A stretch of 8,261 bases of DNA from assembly GCA_017620055.1 (NCBI GenBank), contig JAFZRD010000211.1:1-8261 (forward strand). The letters are read 5' to 3'. This document shows, piece after piece, positions 1-6,935 of this stretch; position 1 is the first letter of the stretch, and each line of letters opens with the position of its first letter. This stretch comes from Lachnospiraceae bacterium. Lineage in GTDB: Bacteria > Bacillota_A > Clostridia > Lachnospirales > Lachnospiraceae. Below the pieces are notes generated by a model. It searched no databases. It was not told where the DNA came from and saw nothing but the letters and a program-made list of their open reading frames with translations. The position numbers and the translations under genes were made by a program.

Positions 1-504
1 GATACTGTCTTTCCAGAGGTCGGCGTTAAACCGGGTTGTCGTTATCATGCAGACGGCACGCTTCATCGTCTCCCTGATGCAAACGAGCGAATGCTTTCTG
101 TATCCGAAGCGGAGCCCCCTGTCGGTATATATGAACGGTATACCCCGGAAAAATCCCGGAACCCTGAGTGCACCGAAAGTTATTATCGATTCGGACATCA
201 TCACATGGATAAGGTCCGGGCGCACCTGCCTGATGATACGGGCAAAGTGCCCGATCCTTGCAAGGAAATTCGATATCCTTCTTATCTTCGACAGTTCCCT
301 GTTCTCGTCGGAAGAGTACGTGACGATCCTGTATGAATAGTCTGAGGGCGATGTTGACAGAAGTGTCGGACATGCCACAACGGGTTTGTATCTTCCGCCC
401 GCTGCCAGGCCCTCGCAGAGCGTCTTGGTCGACTCCTGCCCTCCTCCGGGAAGGTCGATCGGGTATTCCATAAGATATAGTATTGTCTTCCTATCCGCAC
501 TCAT
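1..504 (-). CDS. GT4-like (GT-B) glycosyltransferase, N-terminal half; truncated by window edge
   Basis: An open frame of 168 codons runs from the ATG at 504-502 to the left edge without a stop. Translated directly, it begins MSADRKTILYLMEYPIDLPG and continues GGQESTKTLCEGLAAGG (21-37), the glycine-rich nucleotide-sugar glycosyltransferase start in which GGGQE takes the place of the common GGAE. Further family-like features are RPDLIHVMMSES (95-106), the end of a Rossmann strand, then PFIYTDRGLRFGY (123-135) and AVCMITTTRFNADLW (150-164), corresponding to the end of the N-terminal domain. The donor domain with E-x7-E would lie outside the window. The start is supported by AGGGA 7 nt upstream and by a 3-nt gap after the preceding stop. 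It is the third GT-B enzyme of the cluster. Family is likely, specificity unknown; other short frames in this stretch are shadows. Confidence 0.82.
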   Translation of the reverse strand, partial: MSADRKTILYLMEYPIDLPGGGQESTKTLCEGLAAGGRYKPVVACPTLLSTSPSDYSYRIVTYSSDENRELSKIRRISNFLARIGHFARIIRQVRPDLIHVMMSESIITFGALRVPGFFRGIPFIYTDRGLRFGYRKHSLVCIRETMKRAVCMITTTRFNADLWKDSI

Positions 505-507
505 CGA

Positions 508-1689
508 TCAGTCCCTGAACCAGTCGTCCTTCAGTATCTCCGCCTTCGAACACGGCCCGTCCGGATAGGGCGACTCCTCTCCGGAGATGAGCGCCTCATA
601 CAGGCCGATCACACGCTTTGCCGCGGTCTCGGGATTCCATGTGTCACGCATCTGCTCGTAAGCACGCCTGCCGAGGTCATGGCGGAGCCTCTCATCCTTT
701 ATGAGCTTCTCCAGCTTGTCCGCCAGACTTGAAACACTTCCGGACCTGTATACGAGCCCTGTGACTCCGTCCTTTACGAGCCACGGCGTTGCACCGCACA
801 GATGACTTGATACGACCGCGCATCCTGCATTTAACGACTCATATATGACGGATCCCCAGCCTTCGAGATGATTGCTCGTGCACACATATATCTGTGCCCC
901 GGCCATCCTCTCTCTTGCCTCGTCGGGCTTTAAGAACCCTTCGAACGAAACTATGTTTCGAAGCTTCAGTTTATCCGCAAGCTTTATGAGTCCGTCCTTC
1001 TCCCTGCCGTCACCGATCACGCTGACGCGAAAATCATACCCCCTGTCGCGTAAGGCTGCTGCAGCCTTTATGAGAAGATCCGCACGCTTCAGTCTTACCA
1101 TGCGCCCTTCCCACAGTATCGTCACCGCACCGGCTTCTTTTGCCTTTTCAAGTTTGTCCTTGTAAAGCTCCTCGTAATCATAAGGGATATGCTTCGGAAA
1201 ATAAGCGAACTTGTAGCATCTTCCGGGATAGCTGTCAAACATCTTCTTATAGTCCCACGAAGTGTATGCGCTTGCCCCGAGAATATGTATGTTCCTGTCC
1301 CTGTTCCTGACGTGGAGATGTAAATACTTCTTCGTAAGCCGCGGGATGAAGAACTTGATGAAGCCTTCCTTGAGCGGACGCTCCGAGTATCTGAAGATGA
1401 TCCTGTCATCCGACAGTCTCGGTTCTATGTAATACTCGGGTGCGGTCCCCATGATCACAAGATCACTCTCTCCCGCAAGCTTTCTCGCACGCTTTTCGTT
1501 CTCTTCACTCTCATAAGTCTTGAGGACATACGACGGACAGTCCTCACCCCATCCCATTCCGGAACGGAAAGACTCCATCGGCATCGTCTCAACAAAAACA
1601 AAGCCCTCACCGAGCAACGCGAAGAATGCATCGCAAAGGGCCTTCTGATGATGATTGAAATAATTTGAGAAAAAAGTCAGCGTCTTCAT
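508..1689 (-). CDS. GT4 family glycosyltransferase
   Basis: A 393-residue GT-B retaining glycosyltransferase, a normal length for the family. The N-terminal acceptor half starts at once with MKTLTFFSNYFNHHQKALCD, a beginning typical of a clostridial GT4 subgroup. The donor half shows ILWEGRMVRLKRADLLIKAA (191-210) with the conserved Gly-Arg and Lys-Arg positions, VIGDGREKDGL (224-234), VSFEGFL (247-253), and the GT4 E-x7-E motif with E276 and E284 (LEGWGSVIYESLNAG), then GATPWLVKDGVTGLV (299-313). The domain ends near 370 and is followed by a polar tail of about 24 residues. It starts immediately after the GT2 stop (TAAATG) with only a weak Shine-Dalgarno, consistent with coupled translation. 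It most likely adds a later sugar of the same repeat unit; donor and linkage are unknown. Confidence 0.92.
   Translation of the reverse strand: MKTLTFFSNYFNHHQKALCDAFFALLGEGFVFVETMPMESFRSGMGWGEDCPSYVLKTYESEENEKRARKLAGESDLVIMGTAPEYYIEPRLSDDRIIFRYSERPLKEGFIKFFIPRLTKKYLHLHVRNRDRNIHILGASAYTSWDYKKMFDSYPGRCYKFAYFPKHIPYDYEELYKDKLEKAKEAGAVTILWEGRMVRLKRADLLIKAAAALRDRGYDFRVSVIGDGREKDGLIKLADKLKLRNIVSFEGFLKPDEARERMAGAQIYVCTSNHLEGWGSVIYESLNAGCAVVSSHLCGATPWLVKDGVTGLVYRSGSVSSLADKLEKLIKDERLRHDLGRRAYEQMRDTWNPETAAKRVIGLYEALISGEESPYPDGPCSKAEILKDDWFRD
512..516 (-). promoter_or_regulatory. Shine-Dalgarno of the left-edge glycosyltransferase
   Basis: AGGGA on the minus strand, 7 nt before the ATG at 504. It lies inside the last codons of the upstream GT4 gene and fixes the start of the truncated glycosyltransferase. 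Confidence 0.7.
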
Positions 1690-2439
1690 TTATCCGATGA
1701 TGAGCTTTCCGGCTTCAACGAGCAGGCATTCGAATAAATAAAACCTGCTGTAACCGTTACGCCTGTATATACCGTATTTGATCTTAATGCTTGAAAGTGC
1801 GGCCGCAATCGACCTCCTGTGGCTTGTGCCGTTCATCCTGAAGTTCGCTATGACCTTGTTGACTACCGCAATCCTAGCACCGTCGCGCTTTATGCGAAGT
1901 ATAAGGTCGTAGTCATCGTGAATCGTATCGGTCCTGTATTCGTACCTGTTGTATTTATCCTTTGTAATGAACGTTGTCGGGTGGTTCCAGTCACGGCTCG
2001 TTGCATACTTCCTGTCGCGCGAATGTTTGACAAAGCTCTTACCGTCCGGAAGAACCATACGGATATCCGCGTAGAACAGATCGAACGGCGACTCTGCATA
2101 AGCATTTGCAACCGTCTCGAGCGCATCGTTCTCATACCAGTCGTCGCTGTTTATGATCCCGACGACATCACCTGATGCGAGCTTCGTTCCTTTGTTCATC
2201 GCATCGTATATTCCGTTGTCGGATTCGCTCACAACGGTGAGCCCGATACCCTTTTTTTCAAATTCCGATCTGTGACCTTCAATGATCGACAGTGTGGCAT
2301 CGGTCGAGCCTCCGTCGATCACTATGTATTCAAACGGAAGGTACGTCTGGGAAAGGACGGATCGGATCGTATCTTCAAATGTGGCCGCCGAATCAAATGT
2401 TACCGTGACTATGGATATTTTCAGGTCCTTACTGTCCAT
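1690..2439 (-). CDS. GT2 family glycosyltransferase (GT-A fold)
   Basis: A 249-residue inverting GT-A glycosyltransferase expected to add a sugar to the growing lipid-linked repeat unit in the cytosol. Motifs seen, counting from the ATG at 2439: ISIVTVTFDSAATFEDTIRS (8-27), IDGGSTD (41-47), SDNGIYDAMNKG (73-84), the metal/nucleotide-binding NSDDW (97-101) and DDYDLILR (175-182), where the general-base acid usually sits. HP at 153-154 and the short C-terminal part without membrane helices resemble colanic-acid-type GT2 enzymes (WcaA/WcaE style), but the sugar is not identifiable. Two starts are possible: GTG at 2445, overlapping the upstream TGA by 4 nt, or ATG at 2439. I chose the ATG because the AGGGA at 2453-2449 is 9 nt from it but only 3 nt from the GTG. 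Its TAA directly abuts the next ATG. Confidence 0.93.
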   Translation of the reverse strand: MDSKDLKISIVTVTFDSAATFEDTIRSVLSQTYLPFEYIVIDGGSTDATLSIIEGHRSEFEKKGIGLTVVSESDNGIYDAMNKGTKLASGDVVGIINSDDWYENDALETVANAYAESPFDLFYADIRMVLPDGKSFVKHSRDRKYATSRDWNHPTTFITKDKYNRYEYRTDTIHDDYDLILRIKRDGARIAVVNKVIANFRMNGTSHRRSIAAALSSIKIKYGIYRRNGYSRFYLFECLLVEAGKLIIG

Positions 2440-2441
2440 GA

Positions 2442-3803
2442 TCACGCATCCCTGTCTTCGGCGTCAAACGCCTTCGTCGAATCCTCGGCCTTGAACAGTA
2501 CGAATATCGTCTGGAACAGCAGCTGGATATCACGTATCAGGCTGTAGTTCTCTATGTACATCAGATCGAGCATCAGCTTGTCACGTGAGTTCGTATTGTA
2601 TTTGCCGTATATCTGCGCCAGTCCCGTAAGGCCCGCCTTCATACGTAGCCTGTATCTGAACTCGGGAAGATCTTTTTCATAATCCTCGACATTTTCGAGC
2701 ATCTCGGGACGCGGTCCGACAAGGCTCATATCGCCCTTTAATATATTGACGAGCTGCGGCAGTTCGTCGATCCTGTATTTGCGAAGGACTCTTCCGACCT
2801 TCGTGATGCGGTCATCCCCTTCCGTCGAAGAGAAGTTCTCTACATTCTCGCGCATCGTCCGAAACTTTATGATCTCGAACACCCTTCCGTGTACCGTCGC
2901 TCTCTTCTGTCTGAAGAATACCTTCCCGCCGTCATTTTTCTTGATGCATATGGCTGATACGATCAGTATCGGGCTCGTTATGATGAGCGCGATCAGACTG
3001 ATGAACGTGTCCATGAATCTCTTGACGAGCCTCTCCTCAAAAGTGATCATGTGATATCTCGTCGAGAACAGGGATATGTCGTCCATTATCACCTGTCGTG
3101 AATTCTGCTCGAGTATATCCGCGATATGCGGATTGAAGTATATGTTCTTGAGATTCTGGTAACAGAAATCAATGATCGATGTCCTCTCCCTGACCGGGAG
3201 TTCATACAGGACGATCGTATCACATTCAACCATCCGGCTCTCGAGATCCCCGGCATCATATGAGACGATACCGCTCACCTCGTAGCGCTTCTCGAAAGAC
3301 TGAAGTGCCTTTGCAACACGCCCGGCCTCTTTTGTGTCTCCCGTTACTATAAGACAGCGCTCCTTCGGATTGATCCAGAAGTAGAACTTCTCACCCGCAA
3401 AAGACATCAGCATGATAACGAGTATCTGGATCGCAAACACGAGGAAAAGAATCCCTATGTTCTCGAGCTTAAACGTCGTGTTATTGGCCTCGTTCGTCTT
3501 CATTATCGACAGTTCGAGGTATGTGATAAGGTCGGTGAATATGAGCGTCAACGATACAGACAGCGCGACCTGGCCCCATTTTCGCCGTCCGGCGTCATAC
3601 CTTCCGTATATGTACGTCAGAAGGATCAGCATTATGACAAACGTTGAGAGCGTGACCGCAGCGGTCCTTGACAGTTTTATTATCTCGGGGTTGTCGATCG
3701 AGAACATCAGAAAGAACGCCGCGAGTGTGGCGGCGTACATGACGGCCTCAATGAGGAATACTATGGAATGTTGAAATTTGGTGCAAAGATCATGTAATTT
3801 CAT
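2442..3803 (-). CDS. Polyprenyl-phosphate sugar-1-phosphate transferase (initiating enzyme, WcaJ/CpsE-like)
   Basis: A 453-residue membrane enzyme that transfers a sugar-1-phosphate from a UDP-sugar to undecaprenyl phosphate, the first step in repeat-unit assembly. Four hydrophobic segments are seen at about 13-35, 46-66, 77-98 and 114-135, then a soluble region (about 146-250) resembling the Rossmann-like middle of long family members. The C-terminal bacterial sugar transferase domain runs from about 259 to 445. It has the membrane helix at 264-287 with a Ser-Pro (277-278), the position of the re-entrant kink known in PglC, then FFRQKR (296-301), KFRTM (313-317), the DELPQ motif with the catalytic-type Asp346-Glu347 dyad, [11 protein letters not shown] (357-367) and GLTGLAQ (391-397). 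Length and order match the TIGR03025-type family. It abuts the upstream stop (TAAATG) and has a Shine-Dalgarno GAGGG 7 nt before its ATG. Its stop overlaps or nearly touches the next gene. Which sugar it loads is unknown. Confidence 0.95.
   Translation of the reverse strand: MKLHDLCTKFQHSIVFLIEAVMYAATLAAFFLMFSIDNPEIIKLSRTAAVTLSTFVIMLILLTYIYGRYDAGRRKWGQVALSVSLTLIFTDLITYLELSIMKTNEANNTTFKLENIGILFLVFAIQILVIMLMSFAGEKFYFWINPKERCLIVTGDTKEAGRVAKALQSFEKRYEVSGIVSYDAGDLESRMVECDTIVLYELPVRERTSIIDFCYQNLKNIYFNPHIADILEQNSRQVIMDDISLFSTRYHMITFEERLVKRFMDTFISLIALIITSPILIVSAICIKKNDGGKVFFRQKRATVHGRVFEIIKFRTMRENVENFSSTEGDDRITKVGRVLRKYRIDELPQLVNILKGDMSLVGPRPEMLENVEDYEKDLPEFRYRLRMKAGLTGLAQIYGKYNTNSRDKLMLDLMYIENYSLIRDIQLLFQTIFVLFKAEDSTKAFDAEDRDA
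2449..2453 (-). promoter_or_regulatory. Shine-Dalgarno deciding the GT2 start
   Basis: AGGGA on the minus strand, 9 nt from the ATG at 2439 but only 3 nt from the alternative GTG at 2445. The spacing favours the ATG. It is embedded in the 3' end of the sugar-phosphate transferase gene. Confidence 0.6.
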
Positions 3804-5267
3804 TTACATTCCCTCATAGACTTCCCGGATGTATTCTTCGAACCTGACTTCCTTGTCATAGAGCATCGCGTGCTTTACGCAGTCTTCCTTCGTATAGGCG
3901 ATACCCTTCTGCGAGATGATCGTATCTATAGCCGCGACGACTCCCTGTACCGAATTGCGCTCTACGGAAATACCGCACGAATCGTCGATCGATTCGGCGC
4001 TTCCCCCCGATCTGTAGGTGATGACCGGAGTACCGCATGCGAGCGCTTCGATATTTGTCGTCGGGAACGTATCTTCAAGCGTTAAGTTGACGTATATGTC
4101 TGCCATCGAATACAGGGCCGCAAGCTCCTCAACGCTGTCCGTATGGCCTATCCCGATTATCGACTCGGGGAGTGTTGAAAGCTGCTCGTCGTTAAGACCG
4201 ACAAGCACGATCACGCATCTCTCGCTGATGAGCTTCGAGAGATTGACGAACTGCATCAGTCCCTTTCTCTCGCGCCACGGATTGGCCACTCCGAGAAGAA
4301 CGTTCTTGTTTCGAAGGTTCAGACTGTTCCTGAGCCGGAACACGAGGTTGTCGTCGGTCCTCTTCTCCTCGATCGGATGAAACACCCCGGTATCTATACC
4401 GGTCGGAACAACGACCGAATGATACTCTCCCATGAACGACTGCTCAACACGGCTCTTGAGCCACTGCGACGGTGTGACTATCGTCAGATCAGGGAAGCCG
4501 GTAAAGAGTTCCTTCTTGTCGGCATAGTTTCTCTGGGAATTGTCCTTGCCGACCGACTTAGGATACTCCGCGAGCTGCTCGCACGAATAACATCCCGTTG
4601 TCCACTTCATGCATCCTATGTATTCAAAATGGGAACAGTGTCCCGTGAACGTCCAGCAGTCGTGCAAAGTCCATATGATCCTGATGTCCGTTTTTTTCAG
4701 GTATTCAAAAAGAACACGGATATTCAGGTAATATCCATGAACGTTATGAAGGTGGATTATATCCGGTTTGAATTCCTCGATGACATTGATGAACTCGATC
4801 GTTGCACGCTTCGAGTAGAACCCGTGTCTGTCCGTGATCCTCGACAGGCCGCCGTGTATATACACATCCAGGTCCTGGCCGATCCTGTATCCGTTCATAT
4901 GCTCGGGATGCGTATCCCTGCCGTATGCCACCATGCACTCGTATCCGTTCGCGGTAAGAGTGTTGTAGAGACCCTCAACGAGTCTTCCGACCGATCCGGT
5001 GCCGACAACGGTGTTGACGAGCATGACCCTTCTTGTCTCGAGATGGTTAAGGCTCCTGACGACCCTCTTGGCCTCCTTCGTATAGAGAAGGTCGGGCTCG
5101 GGTTCCGACAGGTCCTGGCCTATATAGGAATTCTCTATGTTATTGTCAAGCGAGATCACCGAGATATCATTCTGCGCCATGATCATTTCCTGGCGTTCCC
5201 GCTCCAGTCTCTCCTGCTCGAGGCGTCTTGCTTCGGCAAGAGGGTCCGTGATGTGCTTTTTTCTCAT
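3804..5267 (-). CDS. GT4 family glycosyltransferase with charged N-terminal extension
   Basis: A 487-residue GT-B retaining glycosyltransferase that would add one sugar from a nucleotide donor to the lipid-linked glycan at the cytoplasmic face. The catalytic part begins near residue 80 with VMLVNTVVGTGSVGR, the usual N-terminal start of this subfamily. It carries HLHNVHGYYLN (172-182), a Cys-rich stretch from HDCWTFTGHC to GCYSC (202-229), the donor-domain start around VVVPTGIDTGVF (285-296), and the E-x7-E motif of GT4 with E398 and E406 (LEDTFPTTNIEALACGTPV). Before this lie about 80 extra residues: a Glu/Arg-rich, probably helical or coiled-coil segment (8-30), then an acidic low-order linker. 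The gene starts 6 nt after the preceding stop with no clear Shine-Dalgarno. An internal ATG at 5180 has a good one, so the true start is uncertain. Donor and acceptor are unknown. Confidence 0.9.
   Translation of the reverse strand: MRKKHITDPLAEARRLEQERLERERQEMIMAQNDISVISLDNNIENSYIGQDLSEPEPDLLYTKEAKRVVRSLNHLETRRVMLVNTVVGTGSVGRLVEGLYNTLTANGYECMVAYGRDTHPEHMNGYRIGQDLDVYIHGGLSRITDRHGFYSKRATIEFINVIEEFKPDIIHLHNVHGYYLNIRVLFEYLKKTDIRIIWTLHDCWTFTGHCSHFEYIGCMKWTTGCYSCEQLAEYPKSVGKDNSQRNYADKKELFTGFPDLTIVTPSQWLKSRVEQSFMGEYHSVVVPTGIDTGVFHPIEEKRTDDNLVFRLRNSLNLRNKNVLLGVANPWRERKGLMQFVNLSKLISERCVIVLVGLNDEQLSTLPESIIGIGHTDSVEELAALYSMADIYVNLTLEDTFPTTNIEALACGTPVITYRSGGSAESIDDSCGISVERNSVQGVVAAIDTIISQKGIAYTKEDCVKHAMLYDKEVRFEEYIREVYEGM
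3811..3815 (-). promoter_or_regulatory. Shine-Dalgarno of the sugar-phosphate transferase
   Basis: GAGGG on the minus strand, 7 nt before the ATG at 3803. It forms part of the final Glu-Gly codons of the upstream GT4 gene, so the initiating transferase has its own good ribosome binding site even though the two genes abut (TAAATG). Confidence 0.7.
5187..5191 (-). promoter_or_regulatory. Possible internal Shine-Dalgarno in the extended GT4 gene
   Basis: AGGAA on the minus strand; its AGGA core ends 7 nt before an in-frame ATG at 5180-5178 (codon 30 of the long form). The annotated ATG at 5267 has no comparable element. This could allow a shorter 458-residue product starting MAQNDIS, or it may be chance. 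Confidence 0.4.
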
Positions 5268-5273
5268 AAATGT

Positions 5274-6935
5274 TTAATTATCGGCGTTCTCGTCCGTATC
5301 GTCGAGTATCAGTCTGATGACTCTCTCGTGTCCTTTGGAGAAATCCTTCTGGAGCTGGAGTTTTCTCATCTCCCTTCTGACATTGGGAGTGGACAGGAGC
5401 CATTCTATTGTGGATACGACGGTTTCGTCATCGGTCTCGCTTCCGATACCGAGATTGATGAATCCGTTCTGTATCCCCGCAAACACATGCATCGCTTCGC
5501 GGTCATTCTGTGCCAGCACTATCGCCGGGACGCCCATGCTCGCAAGTTCATACACCGTACGTCCCTGGCTCGTTATCGCAAGGTCCATCCTGCTCATATA
5601 CGAGCTGACCCTTTTGACATCCTTATGGACGAACACGCCGTCCTCTTCGCACGTGACTATCCTGTCGGCATACGGATATGCGAATCCGAGAAGGAAGTGG
5701 AAGCTGACATCGGGATTCGTCTTATGAAGCCTCTTGCATATCCCGTAGAGTCTTCCCGTCAGGTCCGAAGGATCCGCTCCTCCGAATATGACAAGAACGT
5801 TCTCCGCCTTTTCGGAAAACTCCTTCGGATGCTCCTCGAGAAATTCGTCCCTTATGCAGAAATACTTGCTTCCGTAATATTCGTTGTGAAGCTTGTCGCC
5901 CTTCTCATACAAAGCGTTGATGACCGCATCCGCGTACTTTGCACCTTCGCCGACATCCTCGAAGTTGATGACACGCTTTGCGTACTTTGTCACCATCTGC
6001 ATGTAATCGGCCTGCGTATCGAGTATATCGTTTATGAGTATGTCGGGACGTTCCTTTGCGAGTATCTTCTCGAAATCGGCATCATCCCTGACCTTGATCA
6101 CGTTAAAGTTCGATTCGGTTATCTTCTCGATACCGATATCGGAATCCTCGGATGCCGCAAAGATGACATCGTGGCCGGTAAGCTTATACGCAAGTGTGAG
6201 ACATCTGTACACATGTCCCATTCCGACGGACCTCTTTCCGACGGTCCTGAACATTATCTTCTTGCGCCTGAGTATATTCTCACACAGCACCCAGTCCGAA
6301 TATGTGTCGATATCGACGGCCTCATCCTCGGCTATCTCGAATATACTGACCTTTTTACCTATACGTCCTTCGGCACTCACACACTCCCTTCGCGTTATGA
6401 GAAATCCGCCGGTCTCAAGGTAATTGGGCGGCAGCTCCTGCGAATTGAGACGCTTCTCGTAGTTCTTGACATACTCGCCATCGGCATTCACACCCCATGA
6501 CAGGTGCGGTTTGTTCGTGGCGGAAAGAACGGTGTCGAAGTCGTGATTTTCGAAATATTCGATCGCTTTTGCTATCGTGGATGCCTTGAGCGTCGGGCTC
6601 GTGGCCTGCATCGTTATCACAATGTCATATCTGATCCCTTTCTTCTCTTCCATCTTGCCGACGGCATGGAAGATAACGGGATCGAGCGTAACCGTATCCG
6701 TGGCAAGTTCCGCGGGTCTGGCGATGACCTCAACCCCTCGCTTTTCGACAATTCCGCCGAGCTCCTCGTCATCCGTGGAGACAGCAACATCGACATCCAT
6801 GTGCATGTTCTCGCGAAGTGCCTTCGCATTGTCGATGGAATAGGCGATCAGCGGCTTGCCGCACATGATACGCACGTTTTTTCTCGGTATTCTCTTGGAC
6901 CCGCCTCTTGCGGGTATGACTATGAGCGTTTTCAT
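5274..6935 (-). CDS. Bifunctional CMP-nonulosonic-acid-type cytidylyltransferase / PseG-SpsG-like protein
   Basis: A 553-residue two-domain cytosolic protein. Residues 1-225 are an acylneuraminate cytidylyltransferase (NeuA/PseF/LegF type). Visible motifs are the CTP-binding loop PARGGSKRIPRKN (8-20), STDDEE (53-58), ATSPTLKAST (111-120) and EDEAVDIDTYSDW (203-215) with the metal-site aspartates. Residues 228-540 resemble PseG/SpsG (GT-B-like fold): GMGHVYRCL (238-246) with the His that is catalytic in PseG at 241, GGADPSDLT (385-393), and SQGRTVYELASMGVP (456-470) followed by LAQNDRE. Known PseG enzymes remove UDP from a 2,4-diacetamido-trideoxy sugar; known PseF enzymes activate the finished nonulosonic acid with CMP. 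I infer a role in making a CMP-nonulosonate, but the exact sugar cannot be read. The ATG at 6935 overlaps the flippase stop (ATGA); its Shine-Dalgarno is weak, so coupling is likely. No in-frame break separates the domains. Confidence 0.9.
   Translation of the reverse strand: MKTLIVIPARGGSKRIPRKNVRIMCGKPLIAYSIDNAKALRENMHMDVDVAVSTDDEELGGIVEKRGVEVIARPAELATDTVTLDPVIFHAVGKMEEKKGIRYDIVITMQATSPTLKASTIAKAIEYFENHDFDTVLSATNKPHLSWGVNADGEYVKNYEKRLNSQELPPNYLETGGFLITRRECVSAEGRIGKKVSIFEIAEDEAVDIDTYSDWVLCENILRRKKIMFRTVGKRSVGMGHVYRCLTLAYKLTGHDVIFAASEDSDIGIEKITESNFNVIKVRDDADFEKILAKERPDILINDILDTQADYMQMVTKYAKRVINFEDVGEGAKYADAVINALYEKGDKLHNEYYGSKYFCIRDEFLEEHPKEFSEKAENVLVIFGGADPSDLTGRLYGICKRLHKTNPDVSFHFLLGFAYPYADRIVTCEEDGVFVHKDVKRVSSYMSRMDLAITSQGRTVYELASMGVPAIVLAQNDREAMHVFAGIQNGFINLGIGSETDDETVVSTIEWLLSTPNVRREMRKLQLQKDFSKGHERVIRLILDDTDENADN

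Noticed and set aside
26..373. Minus-strand 115-codon frame and overlapping plus-strand frames near the left edge
   Set aside because: They overlap the truncated glycosyltransferase in other frames, have no ribosome binding site fitting the operon, and their translations look random.
1799..1806. Palindrome gcggccgc (also near 7223-7230)
   Set aside because: A restriction-site-sized palindrome inside coding sequence with no flanking structure; no sign of a regulatory role.
4869..5120. 12-nt direct repeat caggtcctggcc at 4869-4880 and 5109-5120, encoding IGQDL twice, 80 residues apart
   Set aside because: Short, isolated and explained by the same pentapeptide with the same codons; no further similarity around it.
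4377..6500. Plus-strand 707-codon frame as a real gene
   Set aside because: It lies opposite two well-supported genes in the codon-matched antisense register, has no recognisable domains, and is explained by scarce TTA/CTA/TCA codons.
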